From HGM12587 sp945786935 (GTDB taxonomy: Bacteria > Bacillota > Clostridia > Lachnospirales > Lachnospiraceae), in NCBI GenBank assembly GCA_945786935.1, contig CALZFY010000002.1, positions 1 to 64,000 of the forward strand: DNA of 64,000 nt, given 5' to 3'. The notes below the pieces were generated by a model. That model was not told the DNA's origin and ran no database searches. It saw only the letters and a program-made list of their open reading frames with translations. The position numbers and the translations under genes are program-made. Shown here one piece after another: positions 25,896-34,760 of the stretch. Numbering within the stretch: position 1 is the stretch's first letter; each line of letters opens with the position of its first letter.

Positions 25896-26639
25896 ATGAG
25901 ATTAATTTTAGATGCGGTTTTTCTGGCATGTTACCTCATTCTGGGAATTCCGGTATTACTTTTGTTATATCTGTTAGGAAAGATAGAGAGCCTTCGAAAG
26001 ACAACAGACCTGTTGGCACTGCGCCTGGTACAGTGGGCTTTTAAGGTCATGCTGTTTATTGCGGGTACAAAGCAGATCGTAATCGGAGAAGAGAATGTTC
26101 CAAAGGATCAGCCGGTGCTTTATATACCAAATCACCGCAGCTATTTTGATATCCTGCTGGTATACTCGAGGGTTCCGGGACTTACCGGTTTTGTGGCAAA
26201 GGATGCTATGCTTAGATATCCCATTCTTCGTGACTGGATGAAAAAGCTATATTGCTTATTTCTAAACAGGGAAAATCCAAGAGAAGGTTTAAAGACCATC
26301 CTGCAGGGAATCGAGTATATCAAACAGGGGATTTCTATCTGTATCTTTCCGGAGGGTACCAGAAACAAGGTGGATACGGAAATGCTTCCATTTAAGGAGG
26401 GAAGCCTTAAAATGGCAGAGAAGACAGGGTGTCTCATCATTCCCGTTGCCATTACCAACAGTGCCCAGATTTTTGAAAATCATATGCCCTGGATCCATTC
26501 CTGCAAGGTGGTGTTAGAATATGGCACTCCTATTGATGTGGGTGCTCTTACAAAAGAGGAAAAGAAACATCTTGGAGCATATTGTCGTGACCGGATCCAG
26601 GAAATGCTGGATAAAAATAAAGAGCTGATTTGTGGGTAA
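25896..26639 (+). CDS. plsC: 1-acyl-sn-glycerol-3-phosphate acyltransferase
   Basis: 247 residues. An N-terminal membrane segment (about 4-28) anchors a PlsC domain with the catalytic NHRSYFDILL (HX4D), the second motif FLNRENPREGL, FPEGTRNK and a late IPVAITNS block. It makes phosphatidic acid from lysophosphatidic acid. TAGGAG precedes the ATG. A terminator follows its stop at once. Confidence 0.92.
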   Translation: MRLILDAVFLACYLILGIPVLLLLYLLGKIESLRKTTDLLALRLVQWAFKVMLFIAGTKQIVIGEENVPKDQPVLYIPNHRSYFDILLVYSRVPGLTGFVAKDAMLRYPILRDWMKKLYCLFLNRENPREGLKTILQGIEYIKQGISICIFPEGTRNKVDTEMLPFKEGSLKMAEKTGCLIIPVAITNSAQIFENHMPWIHSCKVVLEYGTPIDVGALTKEEKKHLGAYCRDRIQEMLDKNKELICG

Positions 26640-26652
26640 ATATCAGATTTTT

Positions 26653-26684
26653 AACGGAGTTTTCCTTTGGGAAGACTCCGTTTT
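26653..26684 (+). terminator. Rho-independent terminator after plsC
   Basis: AACGGAGT and ACTCCGTT pair, with further pairing of TCC/GGA inside, followed by a TTTT tract. It separates plsC from the sporulation gene. Confidence 0.8.
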
Positions 26685-26685
26685 G

Positions 26686-26714
26686 TCATATACTCTGACA
26701 TGGGTTCATAGAAT
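26686..26714 (+). promoter_or_regulatory. Candidate sigma-E (mother cell) promoter of the sipL-like gene
   Basis: TCATATA and CATAGAAT are separated by 14 bases, close to the known sigma-E pattern (ATATT-like -35, CATACAAT-like -10), 26 bases before the start codon. The known expression of sipL in the mother cell of C. difficile agrees. Boxes seen, usage inferred. Confidence 0.5.
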
Positions 26715-26739
26715 GTCTCTAAAGGAGGAGGGGATTTTT

Positions 26740-28305
26740 ATGGATTTGAAACAACAGCTCATACATAGGAAATATAAAAAATGTGAGGCGGAAAATCAGA
26801 TTACCATCGGGGATGATTACAGCGTGCCGGAGGGTAAACCCGACATTGCTTCCATTCTGCAAAAAAAAGCGGATCTGATGGTAGAGGAGGTTCACACGGA
26901 AAAAGGGAAGATACGTCTTCGTGGAAACCTGAAGGTTCAGATCTTATATCTGGCACAACGCTCAGAGGAGATGGCAGATTGCCTGAATGTGCAAATACCT
27001 TTTGATGAGATTCTATATATGGAGAATGCTTCATCGGGGGACAATCTAAAGATTGACTGGTGCGTTGAAGAACTGAAGGTTTCCCTCGTCCATCCGGGAA
27101 AGATCAGTATTCGGGCAGTAGTCTCTTTAAAGGGTGAGATCACCGCTTCTTTAAGTTATCTGATCTCTGAAGGTGTGGAGGATGATGCAGGAGTCCAGCT
27201 TCAAAGGGAGAGCATGACAGTTGCAGAACCGGTGTTGGAGAGAAAAGACAGTTTCCGGATTCGGGATGAGATATCTTTGCCGGCCAATAAACCTAATGTG
27301 CAAAAGGTTCTCTGGAAGGATCTTCAGCTTCGAAATCTTGATGTGAGAAATGAAGAGGGGCATCTGGCCATGAAAGGAGAGGTACTGCTGCTTTTCATTT
27401 ATGTAGGAGAAGAAGGCCACGGTGTTATGTGGTTTGAACAGACCATACCGGTTCAGGGTACATTGGAGATGACAGGGCTTACAGAAGAAATGTTTGGATT
27501 ATGGGAAAAGGAGGTCACCCATCAGGAAATTGAGGTGAAACCGGATTATGACGGGGAGCTTCGCAGTATTTCCCTGGAAATGGTACTGGAGATTCATGGA
27601 TGTGCTTTTGAAGAGAGAACCTTTCAGGCACTTACGGATGTCTACAGTACAAAGGAACAGTTAAAACTTCAAAGGGAACCGGTTACCTATGAAAGACTCC
27701 GCATGTGCAGTGAAGCAAAATTAAGACTCAATACAAAAGAACAGCTGGAGGATGAGGAAACAGTGCTGCAGATCCTGGGTCATCATGCACAGCTGAAAAA
27801 TAAAAGAGCCTCCATGCAGGAACAGGGGATTTTGTGTGAAGGTGTTCTGGAGGTACAGGTGCTTTATGTCACCGCAGAGGATGAGAAACCTTTTGGAACT
27901 GCTGTACTGTCCGTTCCTTACAGCCAGGTGATCGAAATCCCGGGAATATTGCCTACGGACAGCTGGAGAGTCTGCGAAAACATTGATCAGCTAAGTATTT
28001 CCATGTCAGACAGCCACAGCGTGGAGATCCGAAGTGTGCTGATGTTTGGTGCCTGTGTCATGCAGCAGTGCAGCATAGATAACATTGTGGGGATTACCGG
28101 AGAGGCTTATGCACCTGAAGAGTATCAGAAGATGCCCGGCGTGAAGATTCATTTTGTACAGAATGGGGAAACTCTTTGGAACATTGCCAAAACAAACCGA
28201 ACCACCATGGAGGAGATCAGGCAGTTGAATGATTTAAACGCAGAGGAAGTGACTGCGGGACAAAAGCTTCTGCTTGTAAAGAATATGATGGAGTCCATGA
28301 TCTAA
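26740..28305 (+). CDS. sipL: SipL-like spore coat morphogenesis protein (SPOCS/DUF3794 repeats plus LysM)
   Basis: 521 residues. Several beta-rich SPOCS (DUF3794) repeats (for example DYSVPEGKPDIASILQK at about 26-42 and its echo ISLPANKPNVQKVLW near 180) are followed by a C-terminal LysM domain (about 466-515, HFVQNGETLWNIAKTNRTT). SipL proteins bind the coat ATPase SpoIVA and are needed for coat assembly around the forespore. The start at 26740 has GGAGG ahead. Its presence is direct evidence that the organism makes endospores. Confidence 0.85.
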   Translation: MDLKQQLIHRKYKKCEAENQITIGDDYSVPEGKPDIASILQKKADLMVEEVHTEKGKIRLRGNLKVQILYLAQRSEEMADCLNVQIPFDEILYMENASSGDNLKIDWCVEELKVSLVHPGKISIRAVVSLKGEITASLSYLISEGVEDDAGVQLQRESMTVAEPVLERKDSFRIRDEISLPANKPNVQKVLWKDLQLRNLDVRNEEGHLAMKGEVLLLFIYVGEEGHGVMWFEQTIPVQGTLEMTGLTEEMFGLWEKEVTHQEIEVKPDYDGELRSISLEMVLEIHGCAFEERTFQALTDVYSTKEQLKLQREPVTYERLRMCSEAKLRLNTKEQLEDEETVLQILGHHAQLKNKRASMQEQGILCEGVLEVQVLYVTAEDEKPFGTAVLSVPYSQVIEIPGILPTDSWRVCENIDQLSISMSDSHSVEIRSVLMFGACVMQQCSIDNIVGITGEAYAPEEYQKMPGVKIHFVQNGETLWNIAKTNRTTMEEIRQLNDLNAEEVTAGQKLLLVKNMMESMI

Positions 28306-28309
28306 AACC

Positions 28310-28338
28310 TTGCATATCTGACCTCGTTTGAGTATAAT
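28310..28338 (+). promoter_or_regulatory. Sigma-A promoter of ispE
   Basis: TTGCAT and TATAAT with 17-base spacing, about 40 bases before the ispE start. Confidence 0.65.
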
Positions 28339-28378
28339 AAAATTAGTATATTGTATACAAAGTACATGAGGTGAAGGT

Positions 28379-29266
28379 ATGAATCAGATTAGATTAAAAG
28401 CACTGGCAAAGATCAATCTTGGTCTGGATGTATTAAGGAGAAAAGAAGATGGATATCATGAAGTGAAGATGATCATGCAGACCATCAATCTTCATGACAG
28501 CATCTATATGAAGAAAATAGAGGAAAAAGAGATTCGGATTCGAACCAATCTCTATTATCTGCCAAATAATGAAAATAATCTGGCCTATAAGGCTGCGAAA
28601 ATTCTCATGGATGAGTTTGAACTGCCCGGAGGCATTTCCATACATTTAAAAAAGGTGATTCCGGTAGCAGCCGGGATGGCAGGTGGGAGCTCCGACGGGG
28701 CAGCAGTTTTATTTGGAATGAATAAAATGTATGGCCTGAAGCTTTCCATGCAGGAATTGATGGACCGTGGTGTGAAGCTGGGTGCAGATGTACCATATTG
28801 CATTATGAGAGGAACCGCTCTTGCGGAGGGAATTGGAGAAAAGCTCACGGCTCTGCCGTCAATGCCAAAATGTCATATTCTTATTGCAAAACCGCCCATC
28901 AATGTATCTACCAAATTTGTGTATGAAAATCTTCATGCCAATGACCTGAAACCGGAAGATCATCCACCGGTAGATGTACAGCTTGCGGCTCTAGAGGAAG
29001 GAAATCTGGAAAAGCTGGTTGCCCATATGGGAAATGTGTTGGAAAGAGTAACCGTGCCGGAATATCCGGTGATCAATGAAATTAAACAGAAAATGATGGA
29101 TCACGGTGCCCTGGGTGCGATGATGAGCGGCAGCGGACCTACGGTCTTTGGAATTTTCACAAGCTATGCCAAAGCAAAAGAGGCTTACCAGGCCATTGAT
29201 CGCAGTGGCTTATCGAAACAAATTTATCTGACCACACCATATAACCGGAAAGAGGAACGATCATGA
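28379..29266 (+). CDS. ispE: 4-diphosphocytidyl-2-C-methyl-D-erythritol kinase
   Basis: 295 residues, a GHMP kinase of the non-mevalonate isoprenoid pathway. The N-terminal LKALAKINLGLDVLRRKEDGYHEVKMI, the ATP loop IPVAAGMAGGSSDGAAVL and the C-terminal MMSGSGPTVFGIF are characteristic. GAGGTGAAGG precedes the ATG. The stop overlaps the start of the GntR gene (ATGA), so the two are coupled. Confidence 0.96.
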   Translation: MNQIRLKALAKINLGLDVLRRKEDGYHEVKMIMQTINLHDSIYMKKIEEKEIRIRTNLYYLPNNENNLAYKAAKILMDEFELPGGISIHLKKVIPVAAGMAGGSSDGAAVLFGMNKMYGLKLSMQELMDRGVKLGADVPYCIMRGTALAEGIGEKLTALPSMPKCHILIAKPPINVSTKFVYENLHANDLKPEDHPPVDVQLAALEEGNLEKLVAHMGNVLERVTVPEYPVINEIKQKMMDHGALGAMMSGSGPTVFGIFTSYAKAKEAYQAIDRSGLSKQIYLTTPYNRKEERS

Positions 29267-29928
29267 TATCAGGATTAACCATTACGGAAAATGCATATCT
29301 GCCACTGCGGGATGTGGTGTTCCAGACACTGCGTCAGGCAATTTTAAAAGGGGAGCTCCAGCCGGGAGAACGCCTGATGGAAATTAAACTGGCGGAGACT
29401 TTGGGAGTCAGCCGTACCCCAATCCGCGAAGCGATCCGTAAGCTGGAACTGGAAGGTTTGGTGGTAATGATTCCCAGAAAGGGTGCAGCGGTTGCAAACA
29501 TTACAGAGAAAGACACCAAGGATGTGCTGGAAGTGCGCCGTACGCTGGAAATGTTTGCAGTGGAGGTTGCGTGCGAGCGAATTACAAAAGAGCAGCTTGT
29601 GGAGCTAAAGGATGCAGCAAAAGCCTTTGAGTCAGCAAAGGGCTCCATGGATCTGATCCGAATTGCGGAGAGTGATATGAAATTTCACGAGATCATTTAT
29701 GAAGCAACCCACAATGAAAGATTGCTGCAGATGCTTAACAATCTGAGGGAAAACATGTACCGTTATCGCATTGAATATTTAAAGGATCCCAATTACTATG
29801 ACAGCCTGGTGGGAGAGCACCGGGAAATTTTAAATGCCATTGAAAAGGGTGACAAACAATCGGCCGCTGTCTGTATGAGAGATCATATTGATAATCAACA
29901 GCTGGCAGTGATTAGAAAGATCAAATAG
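29263..29928 (+). CDS. GntR-family regulator, FadR/FCD subgroup
   Basis: 221 residues: a winged helix-turn-helix (ETLGVSRTPIREAIRKLELEGLV, about 35-70) and an all-helical FCD ligand domain (residues 85-215) with the usual metal-site histidines (DMKFHEIIYEATHN, GEHREIL, MRDHI). FCD regulators mostly answer to organic acids or sugar acids. Its start overlaps ispE, an unusual partner; no clear target is nearby, so its regulon is unknown. Confidence 0.88.
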   Translation: MISGLTITENAYLPLRDVVFQTLRQAILKGELQPGERLMEIKLAETLGVSRTPIREAIRKLELEGLVVMIPRKGAAVANITEKDTKDVLEVRRTLEMFAVEVACERITKEQLVELKDAAKAFESAKGSMDLIRIAESDMKFHEIIYEATHNERLLQMLNNLRENMYRYRIEYLKDPNYYDSLVGEHREILNAIEKGDKQSAAVCMRDHIDNQQLAVIRKIK

Positions 29929-29967
29929 TGGTTATACTTTTGCTATCAGGTTTGAAGGAGCAAAAGT

Positions 29968-30162
29968 ATGAAAAGATATATTATGACAGCAGCAGTTTGC
30001 GGATGCCTTCTTATCGGAAGCCTGTATCCGGGACTGATACTGGAACATCATGTAAAACTGGTGGATCAAAGCGGCAAAGAAATCTCTATGGAGGGGACAA
30101 AAGACTATGATGAAAAGATTCCGGTAAAGCTGGAGTTTCGTCTTGCAAAGCTGTTTTTCTAA
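29968..30162 (+). CDS. Small exported or membrane-anchored protein, unknown
   Basis: 64 residues with an N-terminal hydrophobic segment after KR (about 5-22, IMTAAVCGCLLIGSLYPGL) that looks like a signal or anchor, then a short polar domain. AAGGAG stands eight bases before the ATG. It lies between the GntR gene and murI on the same strand. No family recognised; too short for a firm call. Confidence 0.5.
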   Translation: MKRYIMTAAVCGCLLIGSLYPGLILEHHVKLVDQSGKEISMEGTKDYDEKIPVKLEFRLAKLFF

Positions 30163-30190
30163 CCACCGAAATCCAAAGAGGGGAATACCT

Positions 30191-31015
30191 ATGCAAAATA
30201 TGAAAGAAGCACCCATCGGTGTATTTGATTCAGGTGTGGGAGGTCTGACCGTTGCAAGAGAGATCATGCGGCAGATTCCACAGGAGAGGATTGTTTATTT
30301 TGGAGATACAGCCCGTGTCCCCTACGGAAGCAAATCTACGGATACACTGATTCGATATACAAGACAGATCGTCCGATTTTTAAAGACCCGGGGAGTCAAA
30401 GCAATTGTAGTTGCCTGTAACACTGCCAGTGCGGTGGCATTGGAGGCAGTCAAGGATGAATTGGACATTCCCATGATCGGAGTGGTTCGCCCGGGCGCCC
30501 GGGTGGCAGCGGCAGCAACCCGGAATCAGAGAATTGGTATTATCGGTACAGAGACTACGGTCAACAGTGGAATGTATGTAAAACTCATTCAGGAGATTTT
30601 GCCAAAAGCGCAGGTTATTGGAAAGGCCTGCCCATTGTTTGTACCGTTGGTAGAGGAAGGCTGGACAAAGGATCCTATCACAGAGGAGGTTGCCAGAAGA
30701 TATCTGGCAGACTTACAGCAGTCTGGCATCGACACCCTGATCTTAGGATGTACCCATTATCCGCTGCTTCGCTCCATGGTGGGAAGGATCATGGGAGAGC
30801 AGGTAAATCTGGTAAATCCTGCATACGAGACAGCTTTGGAATTAAAATCACTTTTAGAGCAGCAGGGAATTGCCAATGATGGGGAAAACAAAAATTTTGA
30901 AAACCCCTATGAATTTTTCGTCAGTGACGCTGCAGAAAAATTCAAAAACTTTGCCAATTCGATTCTGCCCTGTGATGTTACAAGCATCAAACAGATCAAC
31001 ATTGAGGAATATTAG
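30191..31015 (+). CDS. murI: Glutamate racemase
   Basis: 274 residues. It supplies D-glutamate for peptidoglycan. IGVFDSGVGGLTVAREI, YFGDTARVPYGSKS, VVACNTASA (first catalytic Cys, Cys76) and ILGCTHYPLL (second catalytic Cys) are all there. The ATG at 30191 follows GAGGGG; a longer frame from 30143 would overlap the preceding small gene and lacks a binding site. The DUF1934 gene starts three bases after its stop. Confidence 0.95.
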   Translation: MQNMKEAPIGVFDSGVGGLTVAREIMRQIPQERIVYFGDTARVPYGSKSTDTLIRYTRQIVRFLKTRGVKAIVVACNTASAVALEAVKDELDIPMIGVVRPGARVAAAATRNQRIGIIGTETTVNSGMYVKLIQEILPKAQVIGKACPLFVPLVEEGWTKDPITEEVARRYLADLQQSGIDTLILGCTHYPLLRSMVGRIMGEQVNLVNPAYETALELKSLLEQQGIANDGENKNFENPYEFFVSDAAEKFKNFANSILPCDVTSIKQINIEEY

Positions 31016-31017
31016 GA

Positions 31018-31461
31018 ATGACAAGAGATATCATATTGACGATTTCCGGATTACATACAGCTGATGGAGAGCAGGATGCTCCCATTGAAACTCTGACGCC
31101 GGCTCAATATTTTTATAAGAACGGGAAACATTATGTGACTTATGATGAGGTCATAGAAGGATTGGAAGGGTCCTTGAAAAGTACCCTCAAATTTACGGAA
31201 GAATATGTGGAACTGATCCGAAACGGTGCGGCCTCCACCAGAATGATCTTTCAGCCGGGGCATGAGAAGATGATGATCTATCAGACACCCATGGGACCGT
31301 TATCGATTTCTTTGTATACTGAGGAGATCGATGCCAGGATCGGTGAGGAGCGTATTACACTGAAGATTGATTATTCTATCAAAACAGATGGGGCAGTAGT
31401 CAGTGAGAGCACTGTGTTTATCGATCTGTGTCCTAAGGAATTAAAAAGTATCTGTGACTAA
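31018..31461 (+). CDS. DUF1934 (YwiB-like) protein
   Basis: 147 residues forming a beta-barrel-like protein of the DUF1934 family (TRDIILTISGLHT, YFYKNGKHYVTYDE, GAASTRMIFQPGH, LDYS-type end). Function unknown; the fold is calycin-like in known relatives. It is translated three bases behind murI with AGGAAT-type spacing inside the murI end, and is closed by a strong bidirectional terminator. Confidence 0.8.
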   Translation: MTRDIILTISGLHTADGEQDAPIETLTPAQYFYKNGKHYVTYDEVIEGLEGSLKSTLKFTEEYVELIRNGAASTRMIFQPGHEKMMIYQTPMGPLSISLYTEEIDARIGEERITLKIDYSIKTDGAVVSESTVFIDLCPKELKSICD

Positions 31462-31485
31462 TGGGATACATGAACAGTTACAAAT

Positions 31486-31526
31486 AAAAATCACAAGAAA
31501 AACAGAGCGTTTTCCTTGTGATTTTT
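31486..31526. terminator. Bidirectional rho-independent terminator
   Basis: AAAAATCACAAG and CTTGTGATTTTT form a perfect 12-bp stem extended by GAAAAC/GTTTTC-like inner pairs, with A/T runs on both sides, between converging genes. Confidence 0.85.
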
Positions 31527-31532
31527 TATGTT

Positions 31533-31970
31533 TTATGATTTTTTAAATCTTGCAAAAAAGCCTTTTTTCTTAGGTGCCGGCTGTTCTAAACCACCGCGGG
31601 CACTTTTGATGGCTGTGATGTAAATACCGCTTAAAACAACTTTACATTCCCTTTTCACCGGAATCTGTTCAAATACCTTTTCGTCAGCAACCAGTGTCAT
31701 GATCTTTGGCCCGATCTTTGCCTTTACAATAGGAAGCTTGGACCAGCGCATGTACTTCGGAGTCTGATCGATCACCATCTGGGGAAGACCGGATTCTTTG
31801 ATCTTCATACGCTTTTTGTCAATGATCAGCATGGATACGGTCTGAGCCATGGCATCTAACTGTACCTGAGCCTCACGCTGTTTTTTCTGTGCTTTGCTGC
31901 CGAAGTAATAAAGTGCTGCAAGAGCGGCCACAACAATAATCAATATTACGATTAAAACTTTCCAAAACAT
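31533..31970 (-). CDS. Single-pass membrane protein, unknown function
   Basis: 145 residues: an N-terminal membrane helix (about 4-24), a short coiled stretch (KAQKKQREAQVQLDAMAQTV) and a beta-rich domain (MRWSKLPIVKAKIGPKIMTLVADEKVF) with a basic C-terminal tail (APKKKGFFARFKKS). No named family recognised. It stands alone between a terminator and the divergent cardiolipin synthase gene. Confidence 0.65.
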   Translation of the reverse strand: MFWKVLIVILIIVVAALAALYYFGSKAQKKQREAQVQLDAMAQTVSMLIIDKKRMKIKESGLPQMVIDQTPKYMRWSKLPIVKAKIGPKIMTLVADEKVFEQIPVKRECKVVLSGIYITAIKSARGGLEQPAPKKKGFFARFKKS

Positions 31971-32049
31971 TTTTCTACCTCCGCTTTCAACATTCTATCA
32001 TTATTTCCTATTTAAGGCAAGTACAGTTTCTTTTATGTGAAAAATATGT

Positions 32050-32145
32050 TATAGTAAGATTGCTGTGCAGATGCCGCTGTTTTTGCAGGGGTTTTCGTAA
32101 AAGTCCCCGTATGTTTGTTCGTTACTGAAACGGGGCAACGTATTT
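32050..32145 (+). promoter_or_regulatory. Structured leader of the cardiolipin synthase gene
   Basis: TATAGT at 32050 may be a -10 box. The roughly 100-base leader holds two competing stems: GGGGTTTT (32088-32095) can pair with AAAA-GT-CCCC (32099-32108), while CCCCGT (32105-32110) can pair with ACGGGG (32130-32135), which is followed by CAACGTATTTTT. This is the layout of an attenuator; the signal sensed is unknown. Confidence 0.35.
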
Positions 32146-32164
32146 TTGAACAGGAGGAAAGATC

Positions 32165-33637
32165 GTGGTAGAATTCTATGAGGGCATTGTTCATGTTTTT
32201 CAGTTTTTATGGCAGCATGCATTTGTTATCAACATCCTGCTGGCAGTGACCATTGTGTTTTTTGAACGCAGAGATCCCAAAACGGTCTGGACCTGGCTTT
32301 TATTGCTCTACTTTATCCCGGGACTTGGATTTATCCTTTATCTCATCATTGGGCAGGATATGAGAAAGAGCAAGATGTTTAAAAACAAAGAGCTGGAAGA
32401 TGCGATTTCTTCAGCGGTGTTAAAACAGGAGCAGAAAGTAAAGAACAAGGAAATATTTACCCTTGATAACGGAAAGTTGGCACGCTATCATGATCTGGTC
32501 ATGTACAATCTTTCTGCCGCAAAATCCGTGTATACAGATGACAATGAAGTGGAAATCTATACGGACGGGAAGGAATATTTTAAAGAAGTATACAAAACCA
32601 TCGAAAATGCGAAGGAATTTGTCCATATTCAGTCCTACATTGTGAAAGACGATGAGCTGTGGCAGGGCTTGGAAGAGCTTCTGGAAAGAAAGGTGAAAGA
32701 AGGCGTCAGGGTTCGGATCCTTTACGATAGTATGGGATGCCGCAGTATGGGTAAACGAAGATGGGATGAGATCCGTAAGAAAGGAATCTTTGTGGGAGAA
32801 TTTTTTCCGGCATTTTTCCGCCGTCTTCACCTTCGTGTCAATTACCGAAACCACAGAAAGATCATTGTGGTAGATGGGAAATGTGCTTATGTAGGCGGTT
32901 ATAATATCGGCAGGGAATATCTGGGACTGGAACAGAAATTCGGCTATTGGAGAGACACCCATTTAAAAATCACCGGTTCAGCAGCAGTGAGCCTTCATAT
33001 TAGGTTTGTTTTGGACTGGAATTATGCCACAAAGGAAAATCTTTTTCAGGAAAAGGGTATGGTGCGGGAATTTGAACCGGGTCATGGAACTGACGGAGTT
33101 CAGATCATTTCCAGTGGACCGGATACCATCAATGAGGAAATCAGGGATAATTATCAGAAGATCATCGGAAAGGCAAGAGATCATGTGTACATTCAGACAC
33201 CCTATTTTGTACCCGATGACATCATTCTGAATGAAATCAAAATGGCTGCATATTCCGGCATTGATGTTAAGATCATGGTGCCATGTAAGCCTGATCACCC
33301 CTTCGTCTACTGGGCAACCTACTCCTATCTTGGGGAACTTTTAGATGCGGGAGCAAGATGTTACGTCTATAACAACGGCTTTTTACATGCAAAGGGAGTT
33401 ATGGGTGATGGTCTGGTCTGCAGCTACGGAACAGCCAACATGGATGTGCGAAGCTTTCAGTTGAATTTTGAGGTAAATGCGACCATATACAGTGAAAAAA
33501 CAACATCCCGGCTGGAGAAGATATTTGAAGAGGATCTGTTACAATGCACAGAGATCACAAAAGAAATGTATGATAACCGCAGTTTGATCATCCGCTTCAA
33601 GGAACAGTTTTCAAGACTGTTTTCAGAAATATTATAA
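32165..33637 (+). CDS. cls: Cardiolipin synthase (phospholipase D family)
   Basis: 490 residues. Two N-terminal membrane helices (about 13-32 and 40-60) precede two PLD catalytic motifs: NHRKIIVVDGK (HxK of the first) and LHAKGVMGDG (second). It condenses phosphatidylglycerol molecules to cardiolipin at the membrane. AGGAGG precedes the GTG start at 32165. A second membrane lipid gene, plsC, lies 6 kb upstream but is not linked. Confidence 0.93.
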   Translation: MVEFYEGIVHVFQFLWQHAFVINILLAVTIVFFERRDPKTVWTWLLLLYFIPGLGFILYLIIGQDMRKSKMFKNKELEDAISSAVLKQEQKVKNKEIFTLDNGKLARYHDLVMYNLSAAKSVYTDDNEVEIYTDGKEYFKEVYKTIENAKEFVHIQSYIVKDDELWQGLEELLERKVKEGVRVRILYDSMGCRSMGKRRWDEIRKKGIFVGEFFPAFFRRLHLRVNYRNHRKIIVVDGKCAYVGGYNIGREYLGLEQKFGYWRDTHLKITGSAAVSLHIRFVLDWNYATKENLFQEKGMVREFEPGHGTDGVQIISSGPDTINEEIRDNYQKIIGKARDHVYIQTPYFVPDDIILNEIKMAAYSGIDVKIMVPCKPDHPFVYWATYSYLGELLDAGARCYVYNNGFLHAKGVMGDGLVCSYGTANMDVRSFQLNFEVNATIYSEKTTSRLEKIFEEDLLQCTEITKEMYDNRSLIIRFKEQFSRLFSEIL

Positions 33638-33664
33638 GTACAAAACAGTTACAGAAAGGAATTT

Positions 33665-34759
33665 ATGATTGTGAAAAAAAGATTATTGGCACTGCTCATT
33701 GCAGGCTGCATGGTGTTTAGCATGACAGCATGCGGAAATGAAAAAAAAGAGGAAGAAAAAGATACGACAGGTTCAGAAACTACGGAAACTGTAGATACCA
33801 GTGCGCTGGGTAAGAGTACCTTGGAAAAGCTGGGAGAATATAAGGGTCTTACCTATACGCCGATGGATACCACATTGACAGACGAGGAAGTAGAATCTCA
33901 GGTTCAGAATTTTGTAAACAGCAATCCGACAAAGGTGAGCCAGGATGTTGTAGGAGAAACCTCCATCGTCAATATTGACTATGTAGGAAAAAAAGATGGT
34001 GTGGCCTTTGACGGCGGTACCGCACAGGGACAGGAACTTGATATTGCAAACAGCGGTTATATTCCGGGATTTGCAGAAAGTATCGTGGGAATGAAGGTAG
34101 GAGAAACAAAGGACTGCCCTATGACCTTCCCGGAGGATTATCATTCAGAAGATTTAGCCGGTGCTGACGTTGTATTCACTATTACCGTCAATGAATGCTG
34201 GGAAAATGTGGACTCCGAATTAAATGATGAGTTTGCAGCTGCCAACGGCTATGAGAATGTGGATGAGATCTATGCTGTCATGAGAGAAAACCTGGTATCT
34301 TCAAAGAATCAGGAGGCGGAAGCGGACAGACAGTATCAGCTGATTCAAAAAGCCATTGATAACAGCACCTTTGCTATGGATGAAGATGAGATTGCACTTT
34401 ATGTCAGTGACCTTCAGGCTCAGTACGAAACCTATGCTTCCTATTTTGGCATGGATCTGGAAAGCTATGTAACCACAGCTTCCGGCATGACCATGGAAGA
34501 ATTTGAAGCCCAGTGCAGGGAGATCGCTCTTTACAGAATCCAGAGCCCTCTTGTTCTCTCGGCAATTGCCGAGGCGGAAGGACTGGAAGTATCTGATGAA
34601 GAGTATGAACAGAGAGCTTCTGTGTATCAGGAAAACTACGGCTATGAAACTCTGGAAGAATTGGAAGAGGCTTATACAAAGGAAACCGTGCTTTTACAGG
34701 TGACGGCAGATATGGCCAGAGATTTTCTGGTGGAAAACGCAGTAGCAGAGGAAAAATAG
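33665..34759 (+). CDS. Trigger-factor-like FKBP peptidyl-prolyl isomerase lipoprotein
   Basis: 364 residues. A signal peptide ends in the lipobox MTAC (Cys around residue 22-23), followed by an acidic linker. An FKBP domain follows (about 100-175: VNIDYVGKKDGVAFDGGTAQG, IPGFAESIVGMKVGETKD) and then a helical region like the C-domain of trigger factor. It is probably a folding helper on the outer face of the membrane, the extracellular cousin of Tig. AAAGGAA precedes the ATG at 33665. The metallophosphoesterase starts one base after its stop. Confidence 0.88.
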   Translation: MIVKKRLLALLIAGCMVFSMTACGNEKKEEEKDTTGSETTETVDTSALGKSTLEKLGEYKGLTYTPMDTTLTDEEVESQVQNFVNSNPTKVSQDVVGETSIVNIDYVGKKDGVAFDGGTAQGQELDIANSGYIPGFAESIVGMKVGETKDCPMTFPEDYHSEDLAGADVVFTITVNECWENVDSELNDEFAAANGYENVDEIYAVMRENLVSSKNQEAEADRQYQLIQKAIDNSTFAMDEDEIALYVSDLQAQYETYASYFGMDLESYVTTASGMTMEEFEAQCREIALYRIQSPLVLSAIAEAEGLEVSDEEYEQRASVYQENYGYETLEELEEAYTKETVLLQVTADMARDFLVENAVAEEK

Positions 34760-34760
34760 T

